Shown here one piece after another: positions 9,738 to 18,109 of a DNA stretch of 54,852 nt; positions within the stretch are counted from its first letter, which is position 1, and each line of letters opens with the position of its first letter. The notes below the pieces were generated by a model that was given only the letters and a program-made list of their open reading frames with translations, was not told where the DNA came from and made no database searches. Source of the stretch: Chloroflexota bacterium (GTDB lineage Bacteria > Chloroflexota > UBA11872 > VXOZ01); NCBI GenBank assembly GCA_028874195.1, contig JAPPLM010000025.1, forward strand, positions 1 to 54,852, given 5' to 3'. The position numbers were made by a program, and so were the translations under genes.

Positions 9738-9771
9738 GAGCGGTACGGTGGATCAATCCACCGTACCGCTC
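9738..9771. terminator. Perfect inverted repeat between convergent genes
   Basis: Two 16-base arms (GAGCGGTACGGTGGAT and its exact complement) are separated by only two bases. It lies between the exporter operon and the convergent VOC gene. There is no T-run on either side, so it may end transcription only weakly or act in another way, such as blocking RNA decay. Confidence 0.55.
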
Positions 9772-9798
9772 ACGTTTGCGCGAAACGAGGCCAGCGGC

Positions 9799-10155
9799 CT
9801 ACTCGCCCTTGACAAGACCAATCAAGGTGCCGTCCGGATCGGCAAACAACGCGAAGGTCACCATATCGGGGACTACGGTTGGCGGCAGAATGGTCTTCCC
9901 GCCCAATTCCTCCACCTTGTCAAGATAGGCTTGTAGGTCGTCTACCTCGACGTAGATCTTCAATCCGGGGCGATCATCATCCTCTTCCACACCGTAGATT
10001 CCGCCGCCAATGCCGCGGTCACTCCCCGTGTGCAACATCCCGTAATTCATGGGATTGTCGTCGTCAATGGTCCAGTCGAAGAGTTCGGTGTAGAACTGTT
10101 TGGTCTTGGCGCTATCGGATCCGATAATCTCAAAGTGCACGATCGGATTAGGCAT
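9799..10155 (-). CDS. VOC (glyoxalase/dioxygenase superfamily) protein
   Basis: A 118-residue single-domain vicinal oxygen chelate protein. It opens with PIVHFEIIGSD, followed by TKQFYTELFDW, has the inter-motif strand KIYVEVDDLQAYLDKVEELGG, and ends with FADPDGTLIGLVKG, the usual DPdGnxigL closure. His7 is a plausible metal ligand. Proteins of this size often resemble glyoxalase-like or bleomycin-resistance proteins, but substrate and activity are unknown. AGGAG lies ten bases before the ATG. Confidence 0.88.
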   Translation of the reverse strand: MPNPIVHFEIIGSDSAKTKQFYTELFDWTIDDDNPMNYGMLHTGSDRGIGGGIYGVEEDDDRPGLKIYVEVDDLQAYLDKVEELGGKTILPPTVVPDMVTFALFADPDGTLIGLVKGE

Positions 10156-10554
10156 GAACGTGTATCTCCTACTGTATGCAAGAAAATTGTGCGTATACGT
10201 GCGGGCTCCCGCTGTGCTGAGCGGACGACAGGTCGTCAGCGGGGCATTAAACAGTCAACCCTGCGCCTCATTCTTTGTCCTTACCCTCCTTTGCTTTCTA
10301 AATTGTGGAGCTTTGCTTTTTGGCTGCGGGCAACGTCCCCCATAGGGCCGGAGCCTATGTAGAGTCTAGCCCTTTGTCGATGCATCAAGCACATCGGGGC
10401 TGTCCTCCATTTGAAGCCCGGGAGCCGGGGTCTGGCCCGCGGCAACGAGCCAGAGAATTCCCCGGTTAAGTTACATTCTCGTGGAACGTCGGAACGCAAC
10501 GAGGCAACGAAGAAAGCTAGGATCAAGCCACAGAAATGGATGAGCGATGGAGGG
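10156..10554. other. Intergenic region, no gene seen
   Basis: Sequence between the VOC gene and tRNA-Gly. The open frames here are not protein-like and run through the tRNA gene. Confidence 0.6.
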
Positions 10555-10627
10555 AGCGGGAGACGGGACTCGAACCCGCGACATCCAGCTTGGAAGGCTA
10601 GCGCTCTGCCAACTGAGCTACTCCCGC
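10555..10627 (-). tRNA. tRNA-Gly, anticodon TCC
   Basis: A complete 73-base cloverleaf. The acceptor GCGGGAG pairs with CTCCCGC, with discriminator T. The D-stem is GCTC/GAGC. The anticodon stem is CTAGC/GCTGG with loop CTTCCAA, so the anticodon is TCC. The T-stem is GCGGG/CCCGT with loop TTCGAGT. The 3' CCA is not encoded. Confidence 0.97.
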
Positions 10628-10646
10628 AACAAGCTCTGCTAGATTC

Positions 10647-10676
10647 AATATATAGTCCAGTAAACGGAACGGTCAA
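10647..10676 (-). promoter_or_regulatory. Predicted promoter of tRNA-Gly
   Basis: On the minus strand TTGACC at 10671-10676 is followed after 16 to 18 bases by TATATATT. This places a start 10 to 15 bases before the tRNA 5' end. Confidence 0.6.
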
Positions 10677-10848
10677 CTGGGAGAGGAAGTCCCAGCGACG
10701 GCGCGCGCCGCCAGCTTATGGGAGACTAGGCATGCGTCAGTGAAGTTGTAAGCAATTACTCAATCTGAGGTGGCCTACGCTTCGCTATGAGGTATAATCG
10801 GTAACGGAGTGACAGCATTGGGTTGGATGAAGCAGCGGAGGCAGGCAC

Positions 10849-11163
10849 GTGCTCCGACTTCTGACTGATCGCCCGCACGAACTCATCGAACCGTCAATAA
10901 AGGATGAAAGCCCGGTGCCGGGCTGGATCCTCATCTGGTCGCTTATCCTTATCAAGCTCTTCATCGGCGGCGCCATTCTCTTCTTCTTCAATGCCGAGGA
11001 ATCGCTCATCTTCGTCATCGGCACCCACTGGATGGCGCCGGCGGCGATTGTCGCGCTCCTCTTACCGATAGGACTCTTTTGGAGTCGGCTCTGGCGGGTG
11101 CGCCTGCGGCGCGAAGAACTGCAGCGCGCTGAGTGGCATGTTGACCGGCCTCGCAAGCGGTAG
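10849..11163 (+). CDS. Small membrane protein of unknown function
   Basis: A 104-residue protein with two clear membrane helices, near residues 26-47 (WILIWSLILIKLFIGGAILFF) and 62-80 (MAPAAIVALLLPIGLFW). A short loop containing EESLIFVIGTH lies between them, and the basic C-terminal tail (RLRREELQRAEW) is probably cytoplasmic. The GTG start has GGAGG at 10837-10841. TATAAT at 10793-10798 could be a -10 element, although no good -35 is seen. I do not recognise the family. Confidence 0.7.
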   Translation: MLRLLTDRPHELIEPSIKDESPVPGWILIWSLILIKLFIGGAILFFFNAEESLIFVIGTHWMAPAAIVALLLPIGLFWSRLWRVRLRREELQRAEWHVDRPRKR

Positions 11164-11276
11164 CAGCGACCACTCCAAGAGTCAGCAGACGTGCTCCTCC
11201 GTTAGTGCGGTTTGGGCACGTGAAGGGTGTTCTGAGGCGCATACAAGGCATGTCGCGCTGAATGGCGTCCAGACAC

Positions 11277-11305
11277 TTGACTATGCTGCTGGCATAGACT
11301 ATGCT
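11277..11305 (+). promoter_or_regulatory. Predicted sigma-70 promoter of the orphan binding protein
   Basis: TTGACT and TATGCT are separated by exactly 17 bases. The decamer GACTATGCTG occurs twice here, at 11279 and 11297, with the second copy covering the -10. The predicted start is near 11312, giving a leader of about 130 bases before the gene. Confidence 0.6.
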
Positions 11306-11440
11306 GACACGGCAAGGATGGGGGGTTAACCCCGTCTGGGTTCGTTTGTGTAGCATACCCCTGCAGTACGGGGTAGTTCCTCTGTTCACCGGTGCGAACG
11401 ATGTAGCAGAGGAAGCGTATGCCGCAATAGGAGGATGAGC

Positions 11441-12793
11441 ATGCGAAAAGGTTTGTCCCGCCGGACGTTTCTCGGCGGAAGTGCGCTGGCTGGCGCGGGA
11501 TTGCTGCTAGCAGCCTGTGGACAGGCGCAGATGGCAGAAGAGATGCCGGCCAAGGAAGAGATGAAGGAAGAGCCTAAGGAAGCGGCCAAAGATGCCGAGG
11601 TCATGGAGCCGGCAGTCGTCAACTACCTGCACGTCGACCTGGCCCAGAACGAGATCTGGCAGAATTCCTGGGGTAGCATCTTCGATACCTTTGCGGAGAA
11701 GCATCCGGACCTGAATCTCACCGTGACCGGTACGAGCTTCGGCGAATTGCCGGCCAAGGCCGGCGCGGCGCAGGCGGGCGGCATTGCCTTTGACGCCGTC
11801 TACGGTTATTTCGCCTGGTTGGGTCCGTTCATCGAATCCGAGATCATTACGAACCTCGACCCCTTCCTGGCCGCGGATGGCGACGTCTCTGCCGATGACT
11901 TCTATCCAGCCACGACAGAGAAATACCAGGGCAAGATTTACGGCTTTGCGTGGTTCAGCAATGGCAAAGAGATCTGGTTCAACAAGAATCTCTTCACTGA
12001 GGCTGGCCTGAAGAACCCGGCCGAGAGGGAAGCCGACGGCGAATGGACTTGGGATGCACTCTTGGAAGACGCCAAGGTACTGACCAAGATGGACGGTGAC
12101 GAAATCGTGCAGGGCGGCGTCCAACTCTACGGCGGTTACACGTCTTACCTCTGCATGTACGTCTGGGCGTATGGCGCCGATTTCTGGGATGAGGGTTGCA
12201 CAACCCCCACCTTTACGACTGACGGTTTTCGCGAAGCCGTGCAGTTCCACGTGGACGTGGCGCTGAAGCACAAGGTGATGGGCGGCTCTTACACTGAGGG
12301 CACGCAGGCCATGTTCAACACCGGGTCCTTCAACGTCCGCACCTTTGAGGCCCAGATCACGCCGAACAATCTCTTTGAGATTGGCATGGCGCCGATGCCG
12401 AACGGCCCCGATGGCCGCGTTATCGCGCTGGCGAACAATGCCATGTATCTTGGCGGCTCCGGTGTGAACCCCGACGGCGGTTGGGAGTTTCTGAAGCATA
12501 CGTTTAGCGCCGACGTGGTTGACGCGGTTGCGGCAATGGGCGGGGGGCGCTACGTGGCCAACAAGAACGTCACGCCGGCCACGACCACCGACTACGAAAA
12601 TGTCGACGTCTATCTCATGCAGGCTGCCAACAGCCGCATTACCCCCACTATTCTGAAGCAATCCGAGTTTAACGCGGGTTGGCGGGAGACGTGGGACGAG
12701 ATGGTTGCCGGCACTTTGACGGTGCCCGAGGGACTGGAGCGCACGCAAGGTCAGTTGGAGAACTGGCTGGCCGAGGGCGGCTGCATCCAGTAA
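11441..12793 (+). CDS. Extracellular solute-binding protein, sugar ABC transporter type
   Basis: A 450-residue family 1 (MalE/UgpB-like) binding protein. The N-terminus is a Tat-type lipoprotein signal: SRRTFLGG, then a hydrophobic stretch ending LLLAAC with the lipobox Cys near residue 26. An acidic, Met/Lys-rich linker follows. The fold is supported by WFSNGKEIWFNKNLF, GGVQLYGG, TQAMFNTGS and GMAPMPNGPDG, all usual in this family. ATG at 11441 is preferred over 11435 because AGGAGG ends six bases before it. No permease or ATPase gene is adjacent, and a strong terminator follows, so it must work with membrane subunits encoded elsewhere. Confidence 0.92.
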   Translation: MRKGLSRRTFLGGSALAGAGLLLAACGQAQMAEEMPAKEEMKEEPKEAAKDAEVMEPAVVNYLHVDLAQNEIWQNSWGSIFDTFAEKHPDLNLTVTGTSFGELPAKAGAAQAGGIAFDAVYGYFAWLGPFIESEIITNLDPFLAADGDVSADDFYPATTEKYQGKIYGFAWFSNGKEIWFNKNLFTEAGLKNPAEREADGEWTWDALLEDAKVLTKMDGDEIVQGGVQLYGGYTSYLCMYVWAYGADFWDEGCTTPTFTTDGFREAVQFHVDVALKHKVMGGSYTEGTQAMFNTGSFNVRTFEAQITPNNLFEIGMAPMPNGPDGRVIALANNAMYLGGSGVNPDGGWEFLKHTFSADVVDAVAAMGGGRYVANKNVTPATTTDYENVDVYLMQAANSRITPTILKQSEFNAGWRETWDEMVAGTLTVPEGLERTQGQLENWLAEGGCIQ

Positions 12794-12818
12794 GCCACGC
12801 GTACTTCCGTACGATAGA

Positions 12819-12850
12819 GAACAGAGCATCCCCACGGGGATGCTCTGTTC
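12819..12850 (+). terminator. Rho-independent type terminator
   Basis: A 14-bp perfect stem, GAACAGAGCATCCC with its complement, has a four-base loop and is followed by TATTCTCTT. It lies 26 bases after the stop of the binding-protein gene. Confidence 0.8.
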
Positions 12851-12950
12851 TATTCTCTTGCAGAAGAGCAGACTTTCGCGGCAAGTAAAGGTGGCAATGC
12901 AGCATTCCAGCTCGTTTGCTGCACAGTTTGATCGGATGTCTTGCTTCTAC

Positions 12951-12976
12951 GTCACATGAGAGCATTCTCACGTGAC
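12951..12976. promoter_or_regulatory. Possible operator before hisC
   Basis: An inverted repeat has 11-base arms, GTCACATGAGA and TCTCACGTGAC, with one mismatch and a four-base spacer. Its right arm covers the -35 of the predicted hisC promoter. Confidence 0.4.
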
Positions 12977-13000
12977 TTTATTCACAATCTTCGCTATAAT
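12972..13000 (+). promoter_or_regulatory. Predicted promoter of hisC-hppA
   Basis: GTGACT and a perfect TATAAT are separated by 17 bases. The leader to the hisC GTG would be about 134 bases. Confidence 0.55.
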
Positions 13001-13140
13001 GCTCCAGTTGCCAGTATGCTGGTGCAGGTTTTTCTTGCCCTTTGCTTGGGCTCGCGCGCAGATACCGGATCTTGCCCAGTGGAAGGTTCAGCGAGCGCGT
13101 ATTTTGCGGTGAGATACGTTTTCAGGATTGGATATAGCCA

Positions 13141-14223
13141 GTGATTCCGGCCGCGCGGAAAGCCGTTCAAGAGATGTCGCCCTACGTGCCCGGCGAACAG
13201 CCCCAGGGCACGGGGTGGATCAAACTCAACACCAACGAGAATCCATACACCTCGCCTAAGGCGCTGACGGCACTAGAAGGCCAAGCGAATCAGGCTCTTT
13301 CGCGTTATCCTGATCCCTTGGCGCGTGACCTGCGCCAGAAGCTGTCCGAAATCTACGAACTCGACGTCGATTGGATTTACGTTGACAACGGATCGGACCA
13401 GATTCTCAATCTCACATTTCGTGCCTACGTCGACCGGGGGCAAACAGTGGCTTACACGTTTCCCACGTACCCCTATTACGAAGTGTGGGCGCACATGCAG
13501 GATGCTGAGATACAGACCGTAGCACCGGGACCCGACTTTGCCGTGCCAATTGATGAACTGGCGGGACTGCAGGCGACGCTTACGGCAATTTCCAATCCGA
13601 ATTCTCCGACCGGGACGTTCACGCCGCCCGCTGAGATCGAGCGTTTGGCGCAGCAGTGTGAAGGCTTGGTAGTCGTGGACGAGGCGTACGTCGACTTCGC
13701 TTCTGCTTCTGCCTTGCCGTTGGTGCAACAGTATGACAATATTATTGTGTCGCGAAGCATGTCCAAATCGTTCGGGCTCGCAGGAGTCCGCGTGGGATAT
13801 GCCTTTGGACGGCCGGAACTCCTGGAACCCATGTGGAAGCTGAGAGACTCGTATAGCGTCAGCCGGCCGAGCCAGGCAATCGCGGTCGCCACGCTGGATG
13901 ACTACGCTTGGATGCGGAAAGTCTGCGCGGAAATTGGCGCGCGCCGGCAGCGCGTCGCACGCAGATTGGAACGGGAGTTCCCCTGCATCGTCTACCCCTC
14001 AGACGCAAACTTTCTCTTTGTCGAGCCGACGCAACATGCGGCGGTTGACGTTTTTGAAGCATTGAAGGAACAGCGGGTGCTAGTGCGCTACTTCCGGCAA
14101 CACGGCTTGCAGCGCTACCTGCGCATTACGATAGGAACCGAGGAGGAAATGGAAGCATTCTTCAGCGCCCTGCGTGTGGTGCGGGAGAACAGTGTCGTGC
14201 CAACAACGGGAGGTACACAGTAA
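13141..14223 (+). CDS. hisC: Histidinol-phosphate aminotransferase
   Basis: A PLP-dependent class I/II aminotransferase of 360 residues, matching HisC in length and motifs. These are LNTNENPY near the N-terminus, DNGSDQILN near 82, SNPNSPTG near 151, VVDEAYVDF near 177, the PLP lysine in SRSMSKSFGLAG (Lys209) with GVRVGYAFG after it, and the C-terminal VLVRYF...LRITIGTEEE. It makes histidinol phosphate from imidazole acetol phosphate and glutamate in histidine synthesis; some members also use aromatic keto acids. The start is GTG with only a weak ribosome site. One base separates it from hppA. Confidence 0.94.
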   Translation: MIPAARKAVQEMSPYVPGEQPQGTGWIKLNTNENPYTSPKALTALEGQANQALSRYPDPLARDLRQKLSEIYELDVDWIYVDNGSDQILNLTFRAYVDRGQTVAYTFPTYPYYEVWAHMQDAEIQTVAPGPDFAVPIDELAGLQATLTAISNPNSPTGTFTPPAEIERLAQQCEGLVVVDEAYVDFASASALPLVQQYDNIIVSRSMSKSFGLAGVRVGYAFGRPELLEPMWKLRDSYSVSRPSQAIAVATLDDYAWMRKVCAEIGARRQRVARRLEREFPCIVYPSDANFLFVEPTQHAAVDVFEALKEQRVLVRYFRQHGLQRYLRITIGTEEEMEAFFSALRVVRENSVVPTTGGTQ

Positions 14224-14224
14224 C

Positions 14225-16336
14225 GTGGAACTTGTTTGGTCAGTACCGATAGCCTGTCTGATTTCGGTGGTTTTTGCTATTTGGCTTGCATATGATGTGC
14301 TGCGCCGCGATCGCGGCACGGAGCAGATGCAGGAGATTGCCGGTACGATTTTTGAAGGCGCTACGGCCTTCCTCAATCGGCAGTATCGCACCATCGCCGT
14401 GCTGGCAATTGTGGCGGCAGTGGTGATTGGCGCGATTATTGGCTATTTCGCATCTGATGTTGAACTCGGCATCAAGACCTCTATTGCTTTCCTCGTTGGT
14501 GCCATCTGTTCCGGCATCTCAGGCTTTGTTGGCATGCACATCGCCGTGCAGTCGAACGGACGTGCGGCCAATGCGGCGCGCTCGAGCCTGGAAGAGGCCT
14601 TGAAGGTTTCGCTGCGTGGCGGCGCTGTCTCCGGTTTCCTCGTGGTAGCCCTGAGTTTGATTGGTGTCGGGGCAATGCTTTTGGTCTATGGCGGGAACAA
14701 CCTCACGCCGGAGAACTCACTCTCGATCGTGAGCAGCATTGTCGGTTTCGGCTTTGGCGCCAGCTTTGTGGCGCTCTTTGCCCAGCTCGGCGGCGGTATC
14801 TATACGAAGGCGGCCGACGTGGGCGCGGACCTGGTCGGCAAAGTCGAGCAGGGAATTCCGGAAGATGACCCGCGCAATGCGGCGGTGGTAGCGGACTTGG
14901 TGGGTGACAACGTCGGCGACTGCGCCGGCCGCGGCGCCGACCTCTTCGAATCGACGGCTGCCGAGAACATCGGCGCCATGATCCTCGGCGCAAGCCTCGC
15001 AGTGGCAACGAACAACCTCGCCTGGGTTCTGTTCCCGTTGATCGTGCGTGCCTTTGGCTTGGTCGCCTCGATCGTCGGTGTCATGCTCGCGCGTGGGGCC
15101 AATCCGGAAAACCCCATGAATGCCCTCAATAAGGGCTATTACGTCATCACAGTACTTTCGATTGTGTTCATGTTCGTGTCGGTCTACTACTTACTGGAAG
15201 ATTTGATGTTCTTCTGGGCGGGCACCGTGGGCATTTTGACCAGCCTCGCTTTTGTGTACATAACGCAGTACTACACCTCCGGTAGTTGGCGTCCGGTGAA
15301 GGAAATCGCGGAAGCGTCCCGCACCGGTCCGGCAACGAACATCATCAGCGGTTTTGCTATCGGTCTGGAGACAACCGCTACGTCGGTGCTGGCGATTGCA
15401 GTCGCGCTGGGTCTCTCGTTCTGGCTGGGCACACTGGCCGAGGTAGAGGGTGTCAGCGCGGCGGTTAAGGGCATTTACGCCACGGCGGTGGCGACCATGG
15501 GCATGCTCATGAGCGCGGCCTACGTGCTTTCGATGGATACATTTGGGCCCATTACGGACAACGCCGGCGGCATCACCGAGATGTCGGACGCGCCCGAAGA
15601 AGCGCGGGTGATTACGGATCAACTCGACTCGGTTGGAAACACGACCAAAGCACTCACGAAGGGCTATGCCATCGGCTCGGCCGGTCTGGCGGCGTTCTTG
15701 CTCTTCCAGGCCTTTCTCGATGAGGTGCGGCACAAGCTGGCCCTGCCGCACGAGGCAATTCAAGTGGACTTGGTGAAGGTCGAGGTCTTCATCGGTGGCT
15801 TCATTGGCGCTATGGTCGTCTTCCTCTTCAGCGCGCTGGCGATCCGGGCCGTGGGACGCGCCGCGAGTGACATTATCGAAGAAGTGCGGCGCCAGTTCAA
15901 GGAAAACCCCGGCATCATGGAGGGCACCGTGCGGCCCGACTACGCGCGCTGTGTGGACATCACGACCCGCTCGGCGCTGCGTGAGATGATCCTGCCCGGC
16001 TTGCTGGCAATTGCCGCCCCCATCATCGTCGGCGTCGCCTTGCGCTGGGAGGCAGAAGCAGCGTTCCTGATGGTGGGTACGATGTCCGGCATCATCCTGG
16101 CGACCATCCTCAATAACGGCGGCGGCGCGTGGGACAATGCCAAGAAATTTATTGAGGCGGGCAACCTGAAGGACGCCGATGGCAGTGTCATTGGCAAGAA
16201 TACGGTGGCCCATCACGCTGCCGTGGTCGGCGATACGGTCGGCGATCCGCTGAAGGATACCGCCGGTCCCTCATTGCACGTGCTCATCAAGCTCTTCTCC
16301 ACGATTACGCTTGTGCTGGCGCCGCTGTTCATTTAG
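14225..16336 (+). CDS. hppA: Membrane-bound proton-pumping pyrophosphatase, K+-independent type
   Basis: A polytopic membrane enzyme of 703 residues coupling pyrophosphate hydrolysis to cation export. The substrate site is intact: DVGADLVGKVE near 198, DDPRNAAVVADLVGDNVGDCAG near 214, and the C-terminal HHAAVVGDTVGDPLKDTAGP. In SVGNTTKALTKG the residue at about 475 is Lys. Potassium-dependent enzymes have Ala there, and Lys is the mark of the K+-independent, H+-pumping class. GTG at 14225 is preferred, with GGGAGG eleven bases upstream. It directly follows hisC, so the two are probably transcribed together. Confidence 0.95.
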   Translation: MELVWSVPIACLISVVFAIWLAYDVLRRDRGTEQMQEIAGTIFEGATAFLNRQYRTIAVLAIVAAVVIGAIIGYFASDVELGIKTSIAFLVGAICSGISGFVGMHIAVQSNGRAANAARSSLEEALKVSLRGGAVSGFLVVALSLIGVGAMLLVYGGNNLTPENSLSIVSSIVGFGFGASFVALFAQLGGGIYTKAADVGADLVGKVEQGIPEDDPRNAAVVADLVGDNVGDCAGRGADLFESTAAENIGAMILGASLAVATNNLAWVLFPLIVRAFGLVASIVGVMLARGANPENPMNALNKGYYVITVLSIVFMFVSVYYLLEDLMFFWAGTVGILTSLAFVYITQYYTSGSWRPVKEIAEASRTGPATNIISGFAIGLETTATSVLAIAVALGLSFWLGTLAEVEGVSAAVKGIYATAVATMGMLMSAAYVLSMDTFGPITDNAGGITEMSDAPEEARVITDQLDSVGNTTKALTKGYAIGSAGLAAFLLFQAFLDEVRHKLALPHEAIQVDLVKVEVFIGGFIGAMVVFLFSALAIRAVGRAASDIIEEVRRQFKENPGIMEGTVRPDYARCVDITTRSALREMILPGLLAIAAPIIVGVALRWEAEAAFLMVGTMSGIILATILNNGGGAWDNAKKFIEAGNLKDADGSVIGKNTVAHHAAVVGDTVGDPLKDTAGPSLHVLIKLFSTITLVLAPLFI

Positions 16337-16393
16337 ACAGGACATGCGCGCTGTGTAGCTGGCAGACGTTGCCAACAATAGGAATAGTATGAT

Positions 16394-16421
16394 GTAGGGG
16401 CGGTTCGCGAACCGCCCCTAC
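16394..16421. repeat. Dispersed perfect palindrome, family C (copy 1)
   Basis: A 28-base perfect palindrome with half-site GTAGGGGCGGTTCG. The identical 28 bases occur at 34939-34966. Both copies are intergenic. Confidence 0.9.
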
Positions 16422-16472
16422 GGCGTTATTGGCAGATATAGGTGGAAATAGTGTCGCTGAGAAGGTTCGCCC

Positions 16473-18026
16473 GTGCCTGAGTTGTTCTTCTACGGCGGCC
16501 GCAACGAGATTGGCGGCAACAAGATCCTGCTCGTTGATGGGGTAACGCGGATCTTTCTTGATTTCGGCATCTCGTTCAAGGTGCGCAGTCGGTACTTCGA
16601 GGAGTTCCTCAATCCGCGGCCGGGCTACGGTTTGAATGACTTCTTCCAGACTGGCATGCTGCCGCCGCTACAGGGCATCTATCGCGACGATCTGGAACCG
16701 GACGCCGGGTTCTGGGACCGTTGGCAGTCAGAGTCGCTTTATCGGACACTGGACCACGTGGACGGCGTGCTCTTGAGTCACGCTCATGTTGACCACACCG
16801 GTTCCGTCTCATTCCTGCGCCCTGACATTCCGCTCTATACCACGGCGCTGACGGCGCTCATTTCCAAGGCAATCCAGGATAGCGCGCCCACCGACTTGGA
16901 GCGCGAGCTTGTCTACGCCGTGCCGCGGGAAAGCAAAGACGGCGTGCTGCGCACAGTTTCGAAAGCGCCGTTGCAGCAGCGCCCGCTACGAGTGCTCGAC
17001 GGACAGCTCTCCCTGGATGCGGAGCGGTTTTGGCACGAGTCACCATTGTCTACGAGAGATATGGCCCCTGTACCTGTGGAAGCAGCCGGTGAGACTATTG
17101 GCGCGGGTAATGAACTACGCTGGTTTCCGGTCGACCACTCGATCTACGGCGCAGCGGCGTTTGCCGTCGAAACATCGGCCGGGTGGGTGGCGTATACAGG
17201 CGATCTGCGCTGGCACGGTCGGCACAGTGCGCAGACCCAAGAGGCGGTGGCGGCTATGGCGGCGCTCAAACCGACGGTCTTGCTCTGCGAAGGCACACGC
17301 GGCGCCGATTCAAATCCGGCAACTGAAGATGGCGTCCAGGCAACTGCGTTGGAAATCGTAAAGAACGTCAAGGGTAAGCTCGTCTTTGCGGACTTTGGCC
17401 CGCGCAACGTCGAGCGACTCCTCATCTTCCATGAAATTGCGCGAGAGACAGGCAGGCAACTCGCCGTGCTCAACAAGGACGCTTACTTGCTAGAGGCCAT
17501 GCACTACGCCGCACCGGACGAGGTGCCGGACTTTGGCTCGGTGCCGGGCTTCGCGCTCTACCAGAAAGCCCGCGCCCGCGTGAGCGGTTGGGAGAAGAAG
17601 CTCCTGGAACGCCACAATTCATTGCTGGTGCATGCAGAAGAAGTGCAGCGCAATCCCGGCGACTACATCCTCTGCTTCTCATTCTGGGACATCAATGAAT
17701 TGGCCAGCCTCGCGCCCATCCCTGCCGTATACATTTATTCCAGCAGCGAAGCCTTCGACGAAGAGATGCAGATGGACCAAAAGCGCCTGCGCAATTGGCT
17801 GGAGCATTTTGAGGTGGAAGTCCACGGTTTGGGCGAGATGCTGGACGGCCCGCTGCACGCCTCCGGCCACGCCAGCGGCACAGAGCTGATCGAGATAATC
17901 CGCGCAATCCAACCGCAGCGTCTCGTGCCTATTCACACCCAAGACCCCAGGTTCTTTCAAGAGCGGCTTGCGCGCGACGACATCGAGGTAGTCCTGCCTG
18001 CGTGCAACCGTCCCTTACAGTTCTGA
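16473..18026 (+). CDS. RNase J-like metallo-beta-lactamase fold protein with beta-CASP features
   Basis: A 517-residue MBL-fold hydrolase. The metal site is visible as HAHVDH at 103-108, His222 in PVDHSIYG, Asp244 in YTGDLRWHG, and a C-terminal His in PIHTQDP. The ASGHASGTEL segment before it is the beta-CASP motif of RNase J and CPSF-type nucleases. The N-terminal GGRNEIGGNKILL matches RNase J openings (G-G-x-x-E-I-G-x-N). A role in RNA processing or decay is likely, though it differs from standard RNase J by long inserts near residues 35-90 and 150-200. GTG start with GAAGG upstream. Confidence 0.85.
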   Translation: MPELFFYGGRNEIGGNKILLVDGVTRIFLDFGISFKVRSRYFEEFLNPRPGYGLNDFFQTGMLPPLQGIYRDDLEPDAGFWDRWQSESLYRTLDHVDGVLLSHAHVDHTGSVSFLRPDIPLYTTALTALISKAIQDSAPTDLERELVYAVPRESKDGVLRTVSKAPLQQRPLRVLDGQLSLDAERFWHESPLSTRDMAPVPVEAAGETIGAGNELRWFPVDHSIYGAAAFAVETSAGWVAYTGDLRWHGRHSAQTQEAVAAMAALKPTVLLCEGTRGADSNPATEDGVQATALEIVKNVKGKLVFADFGPRNVERLLIFHEIARETGRQLAVLNKDAYLLEAMHYAAPDEVPDFGSVPGFALYQKARARVSGWEKKLLERHNSLLVHAEEVQRNPGDYILCFSFWDINELASLAPIPAVYIYSSSEAFDEEMQMDQKRLRNWLEHFEVEVHGLGEMLDGPLHASGHASGTELIEIIRAIQPQRLVPIHTQDPRFFQERLARDDIEVVLPACNRPLQF

Positions 18027-18109
18027 GCGAAGACCTGTCCTTCCTAGGTTACAATTGACTTGATAGTGACACGTCACCTTTCGCGCAATTAGACACTGGC
18101 TTTCGACGC

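Larger units (their letters stand above)
12794..13140. other. Intergenic region between binding-protein gene and hisC
   Basis: It holds the terminator at 12819-12850, an inverted repeat at 12951-12976 and a promoter at 12972-13000. No gene is supported. Confidence 0.6.

Noticed and set aside
10281-10743. Long open frames on both strands
   Set aside because: They run through tRNA-Gly and have repeat-like composition; no family resemblance.
11507-12835. 442-residue open frame opposite the binding protein
   Set aside because: Antisense shadow; it covers the terminator hairpin and shows no domain.
15191-16216. 341-residue open frame opposite hppA
   Set aside because: It is the antisense shadow of a strongly conserved GC-rich gene, rich in His/Arg/Gly with no domain.
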